The notes: generated from the letters alone by a model not told the origin. Shown: positions 43,861 through 57,071, counted from the first letter of the stretch. The stretch: DNA of 64,000 bases from Parelaphostrongylus tenuis (GCA_019055375.1 JAHQIW010000174.1:186001-250000), one strand, 5' to 3'. Made by a program: numbers and translations.

Positions 43861-46034
43861 TTTTCTCGATTTTCATATATCACGTAATTATACCAAGGTT
43901 TATAGTAAGTCACTTTTCGATTGGGGTAATGATAATGGCAGTGATAATTATAGTGATAATGATAATGATAGTGGTAGTGATAATGATGGTGGTGATATGG
44001 ATACTTTTACGATAGTAGTGATGATGAAAATGATAGTCTGATAAGGATATATCATGTTTTGAGTCATTAAGGTCTAAGTGCTATACAGACGTTTGTTTTT
44101 TCCTGCCGAGACTCAACAGCAACACCGTTCACAGTTCAGCCTCTTGAGGCTACACTTTTCAATGAAGGATTCCACGCCGAGCAATAAGTCTCCGCAAATC
44201 AGATGATGGGATCACCTGATAGTGTAGTGATGGCAACTGAGCTTCTGGCTTCCAAAATGAATGATACTCTTCATTTGACCGCGTTTTTGTAGATCTTGCT
44301 CTATTGGCGTCGATTCCTCCATAAAGGAGTATAGCCGTTAGGGATCGGCTGAACCATGAAGGTGCTGCTACTTCTCGAATTACTCTGTTTTAGCAAGGTC
44401 TGTAAAACCAGGTCCTAGTAGGATGAAACAAGCGCCTGAATAACATTTAGACCTTTGTGGATCAAAACATGTCAAATCATTATCACAGTGATAATAATCC
44501 TAGCAGTATAAAAGGCGAAAAAGTAGGAGAACAGTTCAGATACTACTAGCATGCTGAGCAGAGCAAATCGGAGTATAAGAATCGGAAGGCAATTTTGCTG
44601 GGACGCGAAATTATAACCCGGCTTCGACACTGATCGCCTAGCCGTTGGACACGATCATGCAGCGACCACTCACGTCGATCACACAATCACGTTCTACTAT
44701 CATGTGAGTCTTACTATGCACTGAGGATATTTCACGACTCATGAAGATGATATACGGTGTAGATTGAGAAATGTTCGCAAACGCTCATTCTTTGTTGTCG
44801 ATTTGTAGCAGTGAAAAAATTATGAATTTGTAGCGCTGTGATAACTTTATCCAGACGTACTAATGCATGTTTGAGTAGCGCTTTAAAATGCGAATCCTTT
44901 GATCTGTATGCCGAGTTCTGTGTCTTGCAGTCCACCTCAAAGTTGTGTTTGAAGCTTTCACATGTAACTGTAAAAAATTGCAATCTTTTCCTCTTTAGAA
45001 CCACGTCAATTTAAGCTCTCCTTAATTCGACGTAGTGGAAGTAGGAAATATCAAAGCAGATACTAGAGACGCCAATCGGTTAGCCGACGAACAAGTTCCA
45101 AGTGTTTCCGCTCAGAAGCTGAAGAAGCAGAGAGTCTCACTCGGGCCGCAGTCATAGGCCGAGGAGCCTCTCTGTATTTTCTCGCTTCTATATATGATAG
45201 GTGCGTGTTGGAATTTTAAGCTTTCCTTACACAGTATCGTGTGAATGTCTTCAAATCTTAAGGTACCGATTTCAATTTCAGAGTCTCTGGCAAAGGTTGC
45301 AGATGCCGCATGATCCTACGACAAACAACGCCGCGCCAAGTCATAAATACTCGACATATAGCTAAGCTTTTTAGGTCAAGTCCAACCTAACATTAACATA
45401 TTGACAACTACTAACTAATAAGATTTTGTTTGTCTTGCTTACTCAAATGATCGGAGTGCTTTCGAAATTACATAGATTATTCACGTAAATAAGTCTGCTT
45501 TGGCGAGTGTTCTCCTCACATAAACTATCGATGAACATGTGTTCCCTAATCTTGACCTGATTGCCTGCATCCTCAGATTTGTCTTTTTTCACTCAAACCA
45601 TAGAACGCACCACTTAATAGAGTGAATTTGAGCAGCCAAGAGTTGATTTTAAGCTTTGTTACGCTAGATTATTCACTTAAGTTATTCCATTGTCTACCTT
45701 TCTGCAATCCACACTATTGCTGGTGTTGTAGTGTTCTAATATAAATAAACGAGAATCCAATACGAGAACTTTGCTAGAGAAGCAACCAGTAAATATTACG
45801 TGTTTTCAATTCAACTCAAAAACCACAAAAATTCCACTAAACTTTCTTTGCTACAACTGATGCATTATTATTCTGAATCGAACCGATCGTCTTAGCACTC
45901 TACTGCGCCACAGCGTTCTACTCTATTCGCTATATTCTGTTCCATTTGCCTATTCAATCAAACTTCGTTACACTACATTCTGTGGTATATTGCTGTAGTC
46001 TAACTGTTACAACAAACGATTCGCCAGCTGCCGA
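43861..46034. other. Unit backbone, no intact gene (unit 2)
   Basis: Counterpart of 17,346-19,630. A minus-strand frame at 44,732-45,004 shares 'CESFKHNF', 'ALLKHALVRLD' and 'ITALQIH' with the unit 1 frame at 18,260-18,508; it is unrecognised. Confidence 0.4.
43920..44050. repeat. GATAAT/GATAGT simple repeat
   Basis: Long 'gataatgatagtgataatg' run, expanded relative to 17,410-17,450 in unit 1. Confidence 0.75.
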
Positions 46035-46445
46035 ATGAATGAAGTTAATCCACTTCGTCTCAACTGCTCATTCGGAGAGACAGGTCAAGTAATCAGTACG
46101 ATCATCTCATCCCAGTCAGCAATCGTAAGAAGTCACAAACGACTACTTTTGAGGCTTACCAAGCATTTGGAAACGGTTCGAGCACAACTCAAACGAGAGA
46201 GATTAGAGAGTATCAGCATCACAGCCGCACTGATGGAAATAAAGCCAGCCTTCGTTTGAGAAAACCTACAGCAGCTAGACGAAAGAACAGGCGTCGTCGA
46301 AGAGATCTCGACAAAGTTTGAACAAACATTGTACGAATTTGGAATGGCATGTAAACAAACACACTCAACGCTTCCAAACGTTGAGGAAGAATTCGCAAAA
46401 TGTTCTGATCCCACAGGAGAAGCTTTAACGAAAGCGTTTGAATAT
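46035..46445 (+). pseudogene. Possible BEL/Pao-type gag relic (unit 2)
   Basis: Better preserved than in unit 1: a 74-codon frame with 'SQSAIVRSHKRLLLRL', 'TKHLETVRAQLKRERLES' and 'ALMEIKPAFV', then a TGA at 46,257 and further in-frame text 'ENLQQLDER', 'LYEFGMACKQ' and 'EALTKAFEY'. The helical, Leu-rich pattern fits BEL/Pao gag N-termini but no diagnostic domain is present. Confidence 0.4.
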
Positions 46446-49400
46446 ACTACAACTTTGTACGTTCGCATCTATGCCTACATTAAAAAATAGATTATATCTA
46501 AAAAATCTTACATGAGCGTACTTTTAGTGGTGTATAGATTCTTCAGTGGAGAGTGCCTTGGATTATTTGGTTTTATTGAAGATGTATAGAATAGTTAGAC
46601 TTTGGTCCTATTGCAAGTTAGTGAGCGTTGTGTGCTAAATGGGTCACTCGACTTTATTTATTATTCCACTCGGATCTTTCACCATTTATTGGATGAAGGA
46701 CAGTGTTGACCCTGAGATCAACGAACCATATTCATCGCCGCAATGAACAATACAGATAACAATCACAATAAACTGCAATTGAGGAAACAACAATCACGAC
46801 ATGTAACGCAATGTTAACAGTTCATGATGATGCATTTATGTGGCTTAATCTTATGTTGCCCCGAACTCCAAACCGCTAAATGAAGGAGAGAAGCTGCACA
46901 TTGTAAAGGCAGTAACTGTTCACATAAGCATTATACAACGACATGAGCTACAGAACGCTATAACCAGGATAATCTAGAGCCAAGAGAGATGGACGTTATA
47001 GCCGAAACCTAAGTACCGTCTAGAGACGGATGGAACTGCTGCTGGCGTGGTTTTTTTCTAAGACTGTATTCCGGTTTAGACAGTGTATCACTGTAAAGCA
47101 CAACAAATTCTATGGGAAACGAAAAAGTTTCAAACGAAACAATTATGTACGATGGTCGAAATCGGACGGTAAAAGCTTGAGTAATCTTGGTGAAAGACAG
47201 CTTCCATTTGTGATTGACTGCTTCTCACAGGGAATGAGGGGAAAGGGAGGGGGATAGAATTTTCTGTGTTATCCGTCGTCTTTTCAAAAGCACCATTTCA
47301 TGAGATGTTAAATCCAAATAATATATTTTTCACACCCGCCGCGCCTTCATTTTTATCAAGCATATAACTTAGTGGAAGCACGAAAAGCATATGATCGTGT
47401 AGAGTAAATTTTGAAGACTCTGAATCGACCGTCTTATTTGGAGGTTTATTCAAAGCGAAAAAAAAATTTGTTTGAATAACAAGTCATATCTCACATGTCT
47501 AGCACCCCGCCCCAACGCGCAGTTTAGTCGGTAAGGATACTCATGGAACATGTGAACCCCGATCTTATACGCTGCTACACTGCAATAAAACAGTCTTTTT
47601 TGCCTCCCTTTTAGTAACAGCGGTTTGATTAAGCATTTTCGAAGGAATAAAAACGTTCTTGATTCTTCGAGATTTGAATTATCCAACGTTTATTAGAAGT
47701 GAGGAAGCACTTTCGTTCTGCAGAAAAAAAGCAAGATAAGCGGGAGAACGCTAAAAAACGTGCGAAGCACAATTATATTTTTAGTACTACAACGGTGCAG
47801 AAAAGACCTTTTCAAAAAACAAGCCCGCTCAGCAGTCCCTCGAATGTTAGATGTCCGGATGACTTTTACAACTGCAATTGAAATTTTTACCAAGCAAAAA
47901 CTTCTTCTTTGTTGCTTGTCGGTTAATGGAAAAGAACTGAAATACTTCTTTACTATCGACGAAGTAATTTCACATTGTAACAGGCATCATCATTTTTGAC
48001 GAACAATTCATTGTTTCGGAATCGTTTTGGCATGTTTTAGCCAAAATCAGCCTTCTTGATGTCTCTACTATAATATTCGCCTCACGACTAAATCCCTTTA
48101 GCGGTGATCAAAGCTCGAATTTGATCAGAAAGCCACCACACTATCACTGTAACGCATTGCGATTGTCGAGCGATCCTATCGCCTGAGGCGTGAAAAATCG
48201 ACGTGGAGCTTAGGGTACAAACTGAGTTCTTACAGCTTATACGGAAGCTTAGTTTCCTGTAAGAATATCTAATAATAACCTCTTATTTCATATATACTAG
48301 TCAGAATAACCGATCACGTAGGCTGTTAACGACATAATTCGGTAATGTAATATAAGCATATAGGGTAATAGGACTAATCACCTTTAAATATAGTAAGAAT
48401 TCAATGACTAGACAGTTTACGAATTAGGAAATGAGAACATGAGCAACTCGTTGAAAATCATTTCTCCCTCACATAGTCTAAGATTTCTTTGTTTAAACAG
48501 ACATGCATAGTTGATTCGTCATGCAGATTCTCGAAGACATCTTTGCGACACTTAAATTCATGAGAAGAGCAGAGTGGCCACCTTAGGTGTTGTAAAACTT
48601 CTGTGATGAATACCATATGGAACACTGCAACATAGGCAGCTATTTCATGTGTTGACTATTGGCAAGAAATGTTTATGAATTATTGGAGAAAACATTAGAC
48701 GACAGCTCTAGTTGTCCGTAACAAAACCCACACTTTCTCGATAACAATGGCTCAAAACGCTCAGGATATTCGCCATAAGGTGACTAAGGTTGTGACAACC
48801 GCTATCGCGATTCAAGATTCACCAGTAGGATTTATTCAAGAAGTGTATTAGTGCGGTAGCCTGTTCGCTTTCTAGTGTGCCATTGATTGTAAAAGTCTCA
48901 GTAACGGATTGGTGTGACTGTGAGTGTTTGCTCGCTTGATTACGCTACGAGGATTTTGGTATGGACGATGCCCGTTCTCCTTGTGCGAACACGTTCAATA
49001 ATGATCAGTTTACTTTAATAACAAACACCTATAAAGTTTGAGCACTACAATAATAATAATACAACAAGAAAATGAACACAATAACGATGAGACTTCATAT
49101 GACGACAAGGTGATAAAGATGTGTGACTTCTCATAAGGTAAGGATCGTATCCTACGTGACGTGATATGGGCTGGATAAAGAGCAGAGGTGACAATAAATT
49201 GATCGATAGTAGGATGGAATTGGTTATGATGAGCAAATGTCCTACAGGACTGGAAGAACCGGAATCAAGAGTAGCGAGGAGTGAATACAGAATTCCAGCG
49301 TTAATGAAGAGTCATCAATTCGAATATGGTGCAACAAATGTATGCGGTCATGAGTGGCTGTGCAGCATGACGAGGCAAGAGCGCTCAATGGTTCTATGCG

Positions 49401-49930
49401 CGGAAGGTTTGCACCGTGTATGGCATTTAGTGGGTATGCGTGATACGAAGGCCATGGCGTCAGACATGTAATCACAGCCCCTCAGCTAATGTGAGGGGTG
49501 GTTGTTAACTATGGGACAGGATGATTTACCACCGGTGTTAGGTCACGCATAGCCCATCATGAATGCTTCGTCGTCAAGGTGGATGTCCCGCTCCATTGCA
49601 ACATAGGACACATTATGACGACAACTCAACAACTAACGTTGACTTTGCAGCAGTGCATAACAGCAATGCTATACATATGATCACAACAAGTCACTAAATG
49701 ATTTGACTCCGAGTGTCGGATGCTCAAGTGGAATCCCCGCGTGGTACCCCGAAAGAGCCCGCAACCCGACCGCCTGAAGTGGTTGTCGAGCGTGGTACCT
49801 AAGTGGTCGATAATGTCGTCGGTCTGGTAGTAACCAACCAGAAGAATGAAGATAGTATGGATTCTTGGAAGAGCGGCTACAAGGAAAATCACAATAGAAT
49901 CACAGTATAGCATATTTTGAGCCTCTAATG
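46446..49930. other. Unit backbone, right section, no gene (unit 2)
   Basis: Counterpart of 19,986-24,879 minus the 1.6-kb block; the junction is near 47,280-47,331. A 101-codon plus-strand frame at 49,166-49,471 has a shorter, shifted relative in unit 1 (24,184-24,414). No family recognised. Confidence 0.45.
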
Positions 49931-49947
49931 AGATCTGACACTATAAA

Positions 49948-49990
49948 GGGCTAGACACTATTTTCGACATTTCAACCTCATCAGAAGCAC
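49948..49990 (-). ncRNA. Hammerhead-like motif, core intact (end of unit 2)
   Basis: Minus strand: stem I side GTGCTT, core CTGATGA, stem II GGT-TGAAAT-GTC, GAAA, ATAGTGTC with cleavage expected after GTC, then TAGCCC. All invariant core bases are present. Stem I has mismatches at its first and fifth pairs and stem II relies on one G-T pair, so activity is doubtful. It belongs to the same family as the motifs at 27.6, 28.05 and 53.0 kb. Confidence 0.5.
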
Positions 49991-50411
49991 GGTGGCTTTC
50001 GTCGGAGCTCATTCTTCGCAAGGAACTATACTTCCTACATATGACGGAATCGGTGACGAAGATGTAACACTGTGCGCGCATTGTAAACTTTTCACCTCAC
50101 ACTGCAGAGATGACATAGTACTACATGTCCAGCAACAAGATCATGCGACATTACGGAGATTAACAGTCGACTGTTCATGGGTGTTAAGTTTATAATACCT
50201 CTATATTCGACTGTTTTCTAGAACTTCGCTTAAAACAAAATAATTTGATAGTTTTGTGTCTTTCATAAGATCTGTTAGGCACTTCCGCAGTGCAAGACAC
50301 GCATCAGCCTTAAGCAATCGACTGCTAAGCGCTACGATGACGATTGATGTTCTCACTGAACATGTAGTGATATACTCGAAATTTTTAGTACTTTTATTGC
50401 GTTTGTCCTAC

Positions 50412-52549
50412 GGTAGCTAACTGACTATGATGACTTGCAAACACTTTAACAGGTCTGCTCGGGATTTCAGAGATAATCGTATTTTATGAAAGAAATTCAA
50501 GACACTCATGAAGACGGCAAAATTCCCAGGATGCACAAGCGGATAAACCACAGGGTGGGTCGTGGATGTGAGAAAAAAAACAGATGTAAATTGCTCCGAG
50601 ATTCTTATAGCAAAAGACAACTGCTCGGTCTCGCTACTACGTAAATGACACCTCATCTTTCAGTAAACATGTATTAGGTTGCAACACTTCCTCGAGCTCG
50701 TCGCTTTTTACCGACATATCTCATACTATCCCGCTTACACGAAGTTGATATGGAAATTCTTTTTTGCTAACTCAGAGCCCTCGATTTCTTCAGAGTAATG
50801 ACAATTTGAGTTGATTGCCCACATCCATTTGCACCTGTGATGTAGGTCTCTTAGTATCCGGCTACTAGGGAGTGATATTAATATCACTGGTTGAAAGTAA
50901 ACAGATTTCTTTGATATCCTTATGATTGAAGCAAATATCCTCGAACTGGACATCCGGGACCTTGTCGGTGCGGTGGTTAGTGAGCAAGCAGGCCCAACGG
51001 AGTTGGAATGTTGTAGGAGGACATTGCAGCTGTCTACACATGCCTATCTGCTGAAATAGAGAGAAAAAGCGGGTTTTAGTGCTTTTTTTGCCTATAACGC
51101 ATCAATAAAACGTGATCAAGTTCAAATAAATTCTGCTAAGATATCAAAACACTCTTTTCACCGTTAAGCATGAGGCGATCGAGAAGTGTTGCTGTCGCCT
51201 CCTTGATTCTAGAGACAGTCATTTGCGAAGAAACTCGGCTGATCATCACTTAATTCAACAAGAAAGAAAAGCTTTCGTGCAAATAAATTAGAGAAAGATG
51301 AAGATAAGCAGGAGCAAAAAATATTCATGACTGTGCCAAACAATCCATTCACCGGTACTTTTCCGTTTGGTAGCACAATTTTTCAAGCCTATTCCCTACG
51401 TTGGGCATGAGGTTTTCATAAATAGTGCTAAGAATCAATCGAGGGCTCAAATCTCAAGTTAGCGTTGCACATGACCAGTTTTACAAGAAGGCTGTTCTAT
51501 AAAGCTGTAAAATTAGAATCAAAATTATGTTTCACACGCGCATATTTCTCGTTGTACACAGCTCTTTCTCTAAACTATTTGTAGTCATTCGATGGCGCAA
51601 GATTTGATGGTTCTAACTCTATGCTTTCATTCTGATAAGACAGTTTCGCCGTAACACAGCAAAGAAAATAAGATCGATTCACCTCCGCAAGTAAGTGTTC
51701 TTTGGCCAATTCACGCGGGTGGTGAGATGAGGTGTCGGCGCCAGCATCGACCGATGGCGCTTATGTGAGATGTATTTGATCAGGATTTGTTTTTCCCACT
51801 TTGGAACATATTCTGAATTAAACATTTGAGATTGATACAGGAAGACATTTTCCACACGCTCATGTATTTTTGGTGCTTCTAGCGCAGTAGTAGTTGAACT
51901 GCGTGGTCGATGTGAAATATAATTTTTTTTGAATTCTTCAGCGTTATAAAGAGGTTCTTTCGAAAAGCTGGCCACGTACAACGCTAGCTTGAGATTTAAG
52001 CTTTCGAATACTCGCTAACACTCTTTAAAAAAAGCTTTTTATCTAGCGCAAAGAATGGATTTCAAAATCTGTACGGAAAGCGCGAAAAAGAACTCATTCT
52101 TTATCAGATGAGCTAGTGACCATGATGGAGAAAACCTATATAAGAGGTTTTCTCCAAGGAACACAATAAATGCTCACTTCCACTAAAACTCACTTTGTTT
52201 AGCACACGTAAAGAACGCCTACGGCATTTATTTCAAGATTCCAAAAGGAATGATTTCACCACTACTGAACGAATCATAGAGGACGAGAAATTTCAAAGTA
52301 GTGTCTGAACCTACACACAACAGAAAAAAAATAGTTCTATAAATTTTAAGTATAAGAATGTCGATCTCCCGTCGTTTTCACCACGTCAAAATATACCTGG
52401 ATTTCAAGATCTCCCTATTGCAATTGTTTCCACAGTCTCACAATAGATCCTGTATGCCTTTGCATTCGACCGTTTGTATAGACCTCGCTCAAAACTATAT
52501 ATAGTCTGATAACACATCTTGAGCATATCATGAAGTCTGATATAGCACT
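50412..52549. other. Unit backbone, left section, no gene (unit 3)
   Basis: Counterpart of 553-2,690 and 25,365-27,584. The 39-bp minisatellite is single-copy here (about 50,855). No conserved frame. Confidence 0.5.
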
Positions 52550-53048
52550 TAAGTGCTAGACACGAGTTTCGGCACTACGGTCTCATTAGTGTCACGATGT
52601 CTCTTGGTTCTGCCACTCCCTTTCAGGGCATAAACTTTTTACATAGAAAGGAATCGACGCTGAATTGACAAATCGCAACTTGTAAAGTGATTATTTCCCT
52701 CGACATCACAGTAACCAGCAGTCCATCGCTGTGGTGCTAAGATCAATCATAACTTAACATTCGACTGTTTTATGGTTATTATAGTTCAAAGCTCAATAGT
52801 TTCTATAGCTTGAGCGAGATTAACAAAACCGTCGGATGCAAAGGTATCATTCATTTAAACAGCCGTAAGCGATCCACTACTGGTCACTGCAATTTTGGGG
52901 ATTTCGCCATTTGACATGAATTGATTTGTTAATTTGGCGCAGATGTCTTCAAATGCAGGGGATTTATCTTCCTGTAAGGGATTTGCTGAACCAAAAGACA
53001 CCGTGCTACTGCTGAGGCTGCAATGTCGAAACACATGTATAGCACTGT
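52550..53048. repeat. Inverted repeat with hammerhead motifs (unit 3)
   Basis: Left end, minus strand (52,553-52,598): CTAATGA, GAC-CGTAGT-GCC, GAAA, CTCGTGTC, TAGCAC. Right end, plus strand (53,003-53,045): stem I GTGCTA, core CTGCTGA, GGC-TGCAAT-GTC, GAAA, CACATGTA, TAGCAC closing stem I. On the right only the A-to-C core change spoils a complete hammerhead, and unit 2 shares it. Confidence 0.55.
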
Positions 53049-53139
53049 GTAAGTAAAATAACACGCGCCTAGATAATAAGAGAAAAACAGTAGGATATAC
53101 CTGACTAGTGGAGTAGAAAACTCGTGTGTAACTGGATCA

Positions 53140-53530
53140 TGTGAGGCAGAGGAAGGCAAATGTACGTACCACTTCGTAGTTCTCCCAACATACGGAGAAT
53201 GGGACTTAAAGTGGTCTCCTGTGCGAAGGAACACTTTTGCGTGCTCTTAGCATACGACAACTCGTGATCTTGACAGGACGATAGAAAGCTAATGCATCTT
53301 AGATGTCATGAGAATCTCCTCTTTATCTTTCCTTTATAGTGCCACTACACTGCTTCGATTCTATTGTACCTTGAACTGCGTTCTTTCAATTTGTACTGGA
53401 CAACGTGCTTTCGAATACCTTCGTGCTCATCTTGCATGTGCCAGTCAGTAGGTTCTCCTCTAAAGCATGATTTCTGCCAACGATATATTCGCATACCAAT
53501 CACCAGTGTACAGATACTTGCCTCAATCCA
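53140..53530 (-). pseudogene. Old piggyBac fossil, truncated (unit 3)
   Basis: Minus-strand counterpart of 28,180-28,600 with 'HFKSHSPYVGRTTKW' before the donor-like aagtg|gtacgt. Its upstream side is interrupted at about 53,527 by the Penelope-like palindrome. Confidence 0.6.
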
Positions 53531-54331
53531 ATCAGTGGAGCATCTCCATTACACCTTTAGAAAAAATCTCAAGGCCTCGATTCAATCGCATCAAGCAAAA
53601 ATCAACACTCAACATACTCACCGCTTTTTATATGTGTTCCACTGAATGATCCAAGTGTAGATTACTGAAAAGAGAGACACATAGGCTCGTAATGCACCCT
53701 ACCCATCAAAACAACAGTCTTATATACTGGCTCATATCACGAGTGTTTACGAGGCATTCCTCCCTGCGGTTTATGGATGGATTGGTGGTATTAATCCAAA
53801 ATGCTTCCAAGATCTTTCGCGCTGATGTTTTTTGCTCCTGCGCAAGGATGGTGACTTCGATTTCAAAATCAACTCCGTCGTGCTTCTGTGCTCTATGCGT
53901 CCCTAGCGGGGTGTTTTGTCTATTAAGACGCTTGTCAGCTAGGTGTTCTTCTATGCGTGCATAGAGCTAGGTGTTCTTCTATGCATTTTGAAATCGAAGT
54001 CACCATCCTTACGCAGGAGCAAAAAAACATCAGCGCGAAAGATCTTGGAAGCATTTTGGATTAACACGAACAATCCAACCATAAACCGCAAGGAGGAGTG
54101 CCTTGTAAACACTCGTGATATGAGCCAGTACATAAGACTGTTGTTTTGATGGGTAGATTGCATTACGAGCCTATGTGTCTCTCTCTGCGGTGATCTCCAC
54201 TTGGATCATCCAGTGGAACACATATAAAAAGCGGTGAGTATGTTGAGTGTTGATTTTTGCTTGATGCGATTGAAATCTAGGTCTGGTGATTTTCTCTAAA
54301 GAAGTAATGGAGGTGTTTGACTGATTGTATT
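53527..54331. mobile_element. Palindromic Penelope-like 3'-end dimer (unit 3 only)
   Basis: Arms 53,527-53,870 and 53,985-54,331 are inverted copies, diverged by several percent, around a 114-bp centre that holds two 20-bp direct repeats (agctaggtgttcttctatgc at 53,937 and 53,965). Each arm, read outward, encodes the same end of a protein: 'ARKILEAFWINT', 'NPTINR', 'EECLVNT', 'YIRLLF' and a stop (plus strand to 54,149; minus strand from about 53,870 to 53,692). That pattern resembles the C-terminus of a GIY-YIG endonuclease in Penelope-like elements. The right side continues beyond the mirror to 'aagaaggc...gccgaaacgtcagcc' near 54,361-54,389, a typical Penelope-like terminal motif. Confidence 0.5.
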
Positions 54332-54475
54332 GCAAACCTTTTGACCTTTCCAGGCTATGAAGAAGGCGAACTGCCGAAACGTCAGCCATCGAATAAAGTT
54401 TAATGTAAAACCTCGTGTTCTGCTCAGAGAAGAAAATCAAGAATCATACTGAAGCATGCCGAGGTTAATAGACAG
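54332..54475 (+). repeat. Penelope-like terminal motif (hammerhead-like)
   Basis: Contains 'atgaagaaggcgaactgcc' followed by 'gaaacgtcagcc'. The GGC/GCC hairpin and GAAACGTC match the ends at 17.3 and 43.8 kb. The CTGANGA core is not complete (CTATGAAGA), so this copy is probably inactive. Confidence 0.4.
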
Positions 54476-54764
54476 TCGGTCTTGGGAGTTACCTTGATAG
54501 TACTCGATTTTTTTCTAGAACAATTATTTTCGCTCCACAGAACAGGGAATCACTGACCCCTGAAAATACGTGAGTAGTAAAAAGTTGTATGCAAAATTGT
54601 TCCTAATAAAAGGCGCAATTGAACCACACCAAAATCGTACTATTTTAAGTACATCTGGTTAATAAATTCGGCGTTTATTGTCCTAGTGCCAAAACTTACA
54701 GAACAACCAAATAACATCAATGAGAGCAACGTTTATAGTTGATAAATGATCATAGAACATGATT

Positions 54765-55412
54765 TTTCTCTCTTAGACGGCGTCACATGAAGAAACGACC
54801 CTTTTCGCTGGATAAGATTTTTTTTCATATTAGCGTTTGCAATCATTCGAAAGCTTAAGTCTCTGGCTACTGACCATGTGATCGTTTTTGAAAAGACATT
54901 ATGATAACGCTGCAGTATTCAGAATTATTTATGTTTCAAACTTGCAGAGCGTTTTCACTAGTACTTCGCTGGAAGCACGAGAAGCATATGAACGTGTAGA
55001 GAAAATTTTGAAGTATCGTAGTCACATGTTTTATCTGAAGGTCCCTTCCTACTCCTAACTCTTCGCACTAGTCCAAAAACAATGAGCGCGAATGTAAAAA
55101 TTAATCTTGTGTGCCCTACTACCTTTCAAAAAAAACGGTATTTCGACATAATAAGCATAACGCTGTAATCAGCGGTACTCAAGCTATCGAGCGGTTACTT
55201 ATAAATCAAGGAGAGAGCTTTGCAATGCAGCGAATGAGCGTGTATGAAACACAAATGTTTTCTTCTTACTACAGCGTCATGGAGACGTTCTCAAAAATTC
55301 ACCATGCAGCGTAGTAGCCAGAGCGAATAATTACTGAAAGTGCAATAGAAAATCTTTGTCCAGCAAGAGGTATCGTTTTCTAATTTGTTGCCGTCTAGCT
55401 GAAAGGTTAGTC
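54765..55412. mobile_element. Long-TIR element (unit 3)
   Basis: Left 'ctcttagacggcgtcacatg', right (minus strand) 'ctttcagctagacggcaaca', with inner inverted 'attcgaaagcttaagtctct'. Partner of 5,555 and 28,783. Confidence 0.65.
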
Positions 55413-56834
55413 ACATCGATATGAACAGTTGTGAAAGAGGGGAAATAATATAAAATTATTATAATGAAGTGATAAAGAACGATAACAATAGGAGAAAAAT
55501 TGTCATATGCGCTATTCGGATTGGCTTTCCAGAACATTTATCGAGATTCCACAAAACTGAGGATCCCTGGTGGCCAGTGTGCATCCTTTTCTTTTCAAAC
55601 AAACCAAGAACTTTTAGTCCGGCATGGTCGATTGTGGGAATACTCTGTGTTATGTGGACATCCATACACTGTTCCCAAAAGAATCAAAGGATAGCGATGT
55701 AAAAGAGTTATCGAAACGTAGCATGTACGCAAAAAGAGAATGGGAATTTCTTCACAAAATATAAAGGAATGAGCGAAATGGCAGTGACAAAACACATAAA
55801 AACGTGAAGAATAATTTCTGGAGTGTATTGTTAGACCATACGCATTGATTTGGACGAAATGGTGTGCGGAAAGAAATCTGGCAACGTTTCATACCGAGAA
55901 TTTTGACAATCAAACAGAGACATAAATGTCTCACAAGATATAGGAAAATTCAAAAGAATCCAGGAAATGAGGCGTTGTGAGAGAATCAATCAACTGCAAA
56001 TGAACTAAACTGATAAAAGAACATCCCCCAGATTTCTTGGCCCATGACCACTGATTTTGCAGAGAACATAAATTCCTCAAATGTTTCACTGGTCATAATC
56101 GTCAACATAATCACTCGGTTCTAAGGCAGCCCTTGTCAAAGTTTGGTGAAGAGTAAATGAACTCCACAAATCGACACTTAGGACACACTTAATTGTCTAT
56201 TTGTTGCTTGTTAGAAGATCGCTAACCTAAAAGATGATCAACCCTTTGCTCTTATAAGGAATTGCGGACAGATCCAATTCTTCACCAAAATCATTTGAGT
56301 GAAAGCAACTTCACAGTGAGAGGATTTTGCCGAAAGAGTTGGTCAAAACCCCATCTTACGAAAGAACATTATGTTATACGATAGCTATGTACTAATTGCT
56401 TTCCTGCAGATAATCGTGATGATAAAGAAAGTCGAAAACACGACTCACAATTGTTATAAAAAACGACGAATTGGAAGATGCAATGATACTTCATGCTTAG
56501 AAGATAACCTAGAGGTCCGCGTAGAAAGAATTACGCGAATCAATTAAAATCACAAGTCAATCTCACTGCTTATTTCCGGCTGCCTTAGCTGTTAGTGTAT
56601 GGAATAGGTATCGATCGGTGCAGGGAATACTTACAACGAGTCTCCTTCCACAGCCGCGCAGTTGGTACGGTAATTCTCTACCGCCCTTTAAGGTGATGCC
56701 ACTCGCAAAGCAATGCGAAATCACACCTTCCTTTTGTCTCCTGGATTAAGTAAGACGCGGTTCTTATTGCTTTCATTATGTGCCCTTGATCAACATATCT
56801 TATAACCTTCACTCTTCATACTTTGACACTATAT
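55413..56834. other. Unit backbone, no gene (unit 3)
   Basis: Near-identical to unit 2 from about 55,610 to 56,565; more diverged on either side. No gene seen. Confidence 0.55.
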
Positions 56835-57071
56835 TGATCCGTCTTCACAGTGTCTTCTTTTGATTTCACTATGCGGATCCTAGTACTTCTAGCACTCAAT
56901 TCGCCTAATCGTCTTCTTCTTGAACGTGGTGGGAGGCTGGCTGAGCGAGTCTTCTGAAATCTTGAGGATGGCCTGGCTGTGGCGTTCCATTAGACGTTGT
57001 TGATGACTTCCGGAGAGGGTTGACCTCGGCTTCACGAGTTCAACGACGAGCATCACAACCACTCGGCCACA
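56835..57071 (-). mobile_element. SINE-A copy, minus strand (unit 3)
   Basis: Partner of 7,588 and 30,861. Minus-strand head 'gtggccgagtggttgtgatg', body 'aatggaacgccacagccagg', end 'taggatccgcatagtgaaat'. Confidence 0.75.

Larger units (their letters stand above)
25365..50411. repeat. Tandem unit 2 (about 25.0 kb)
   Basis: Second copy, in the same orientation. Its left end (aagacacttt near 25,381) matches unit 1 at about 582 and unit 3 at about 50,430. Differences from unit 1 include a 39-bp minisatellite at 25.79 kb, deletion of the 5' half of the old piggyBac fossil, gain of a 3.3-kb-plus block with a younger piggyBac (31.9-35.7 kb), a private HHR palindrome (35.9-36.27 kb), and loss of the 1.6-kb block that unit 1 has at 20.83-22.46 kb. 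The gains and losses nearly cancel, which keeps the period close to 25 kb. Confidence 0.85.

Noticed and set aside
49166..49471. A 101-codon plus-strand frame with a relative at 24,184-24,414
   Set aside because: The two share peptide words but differ in start, end and length, and sit in repeat backbone; no protein family was recognised.
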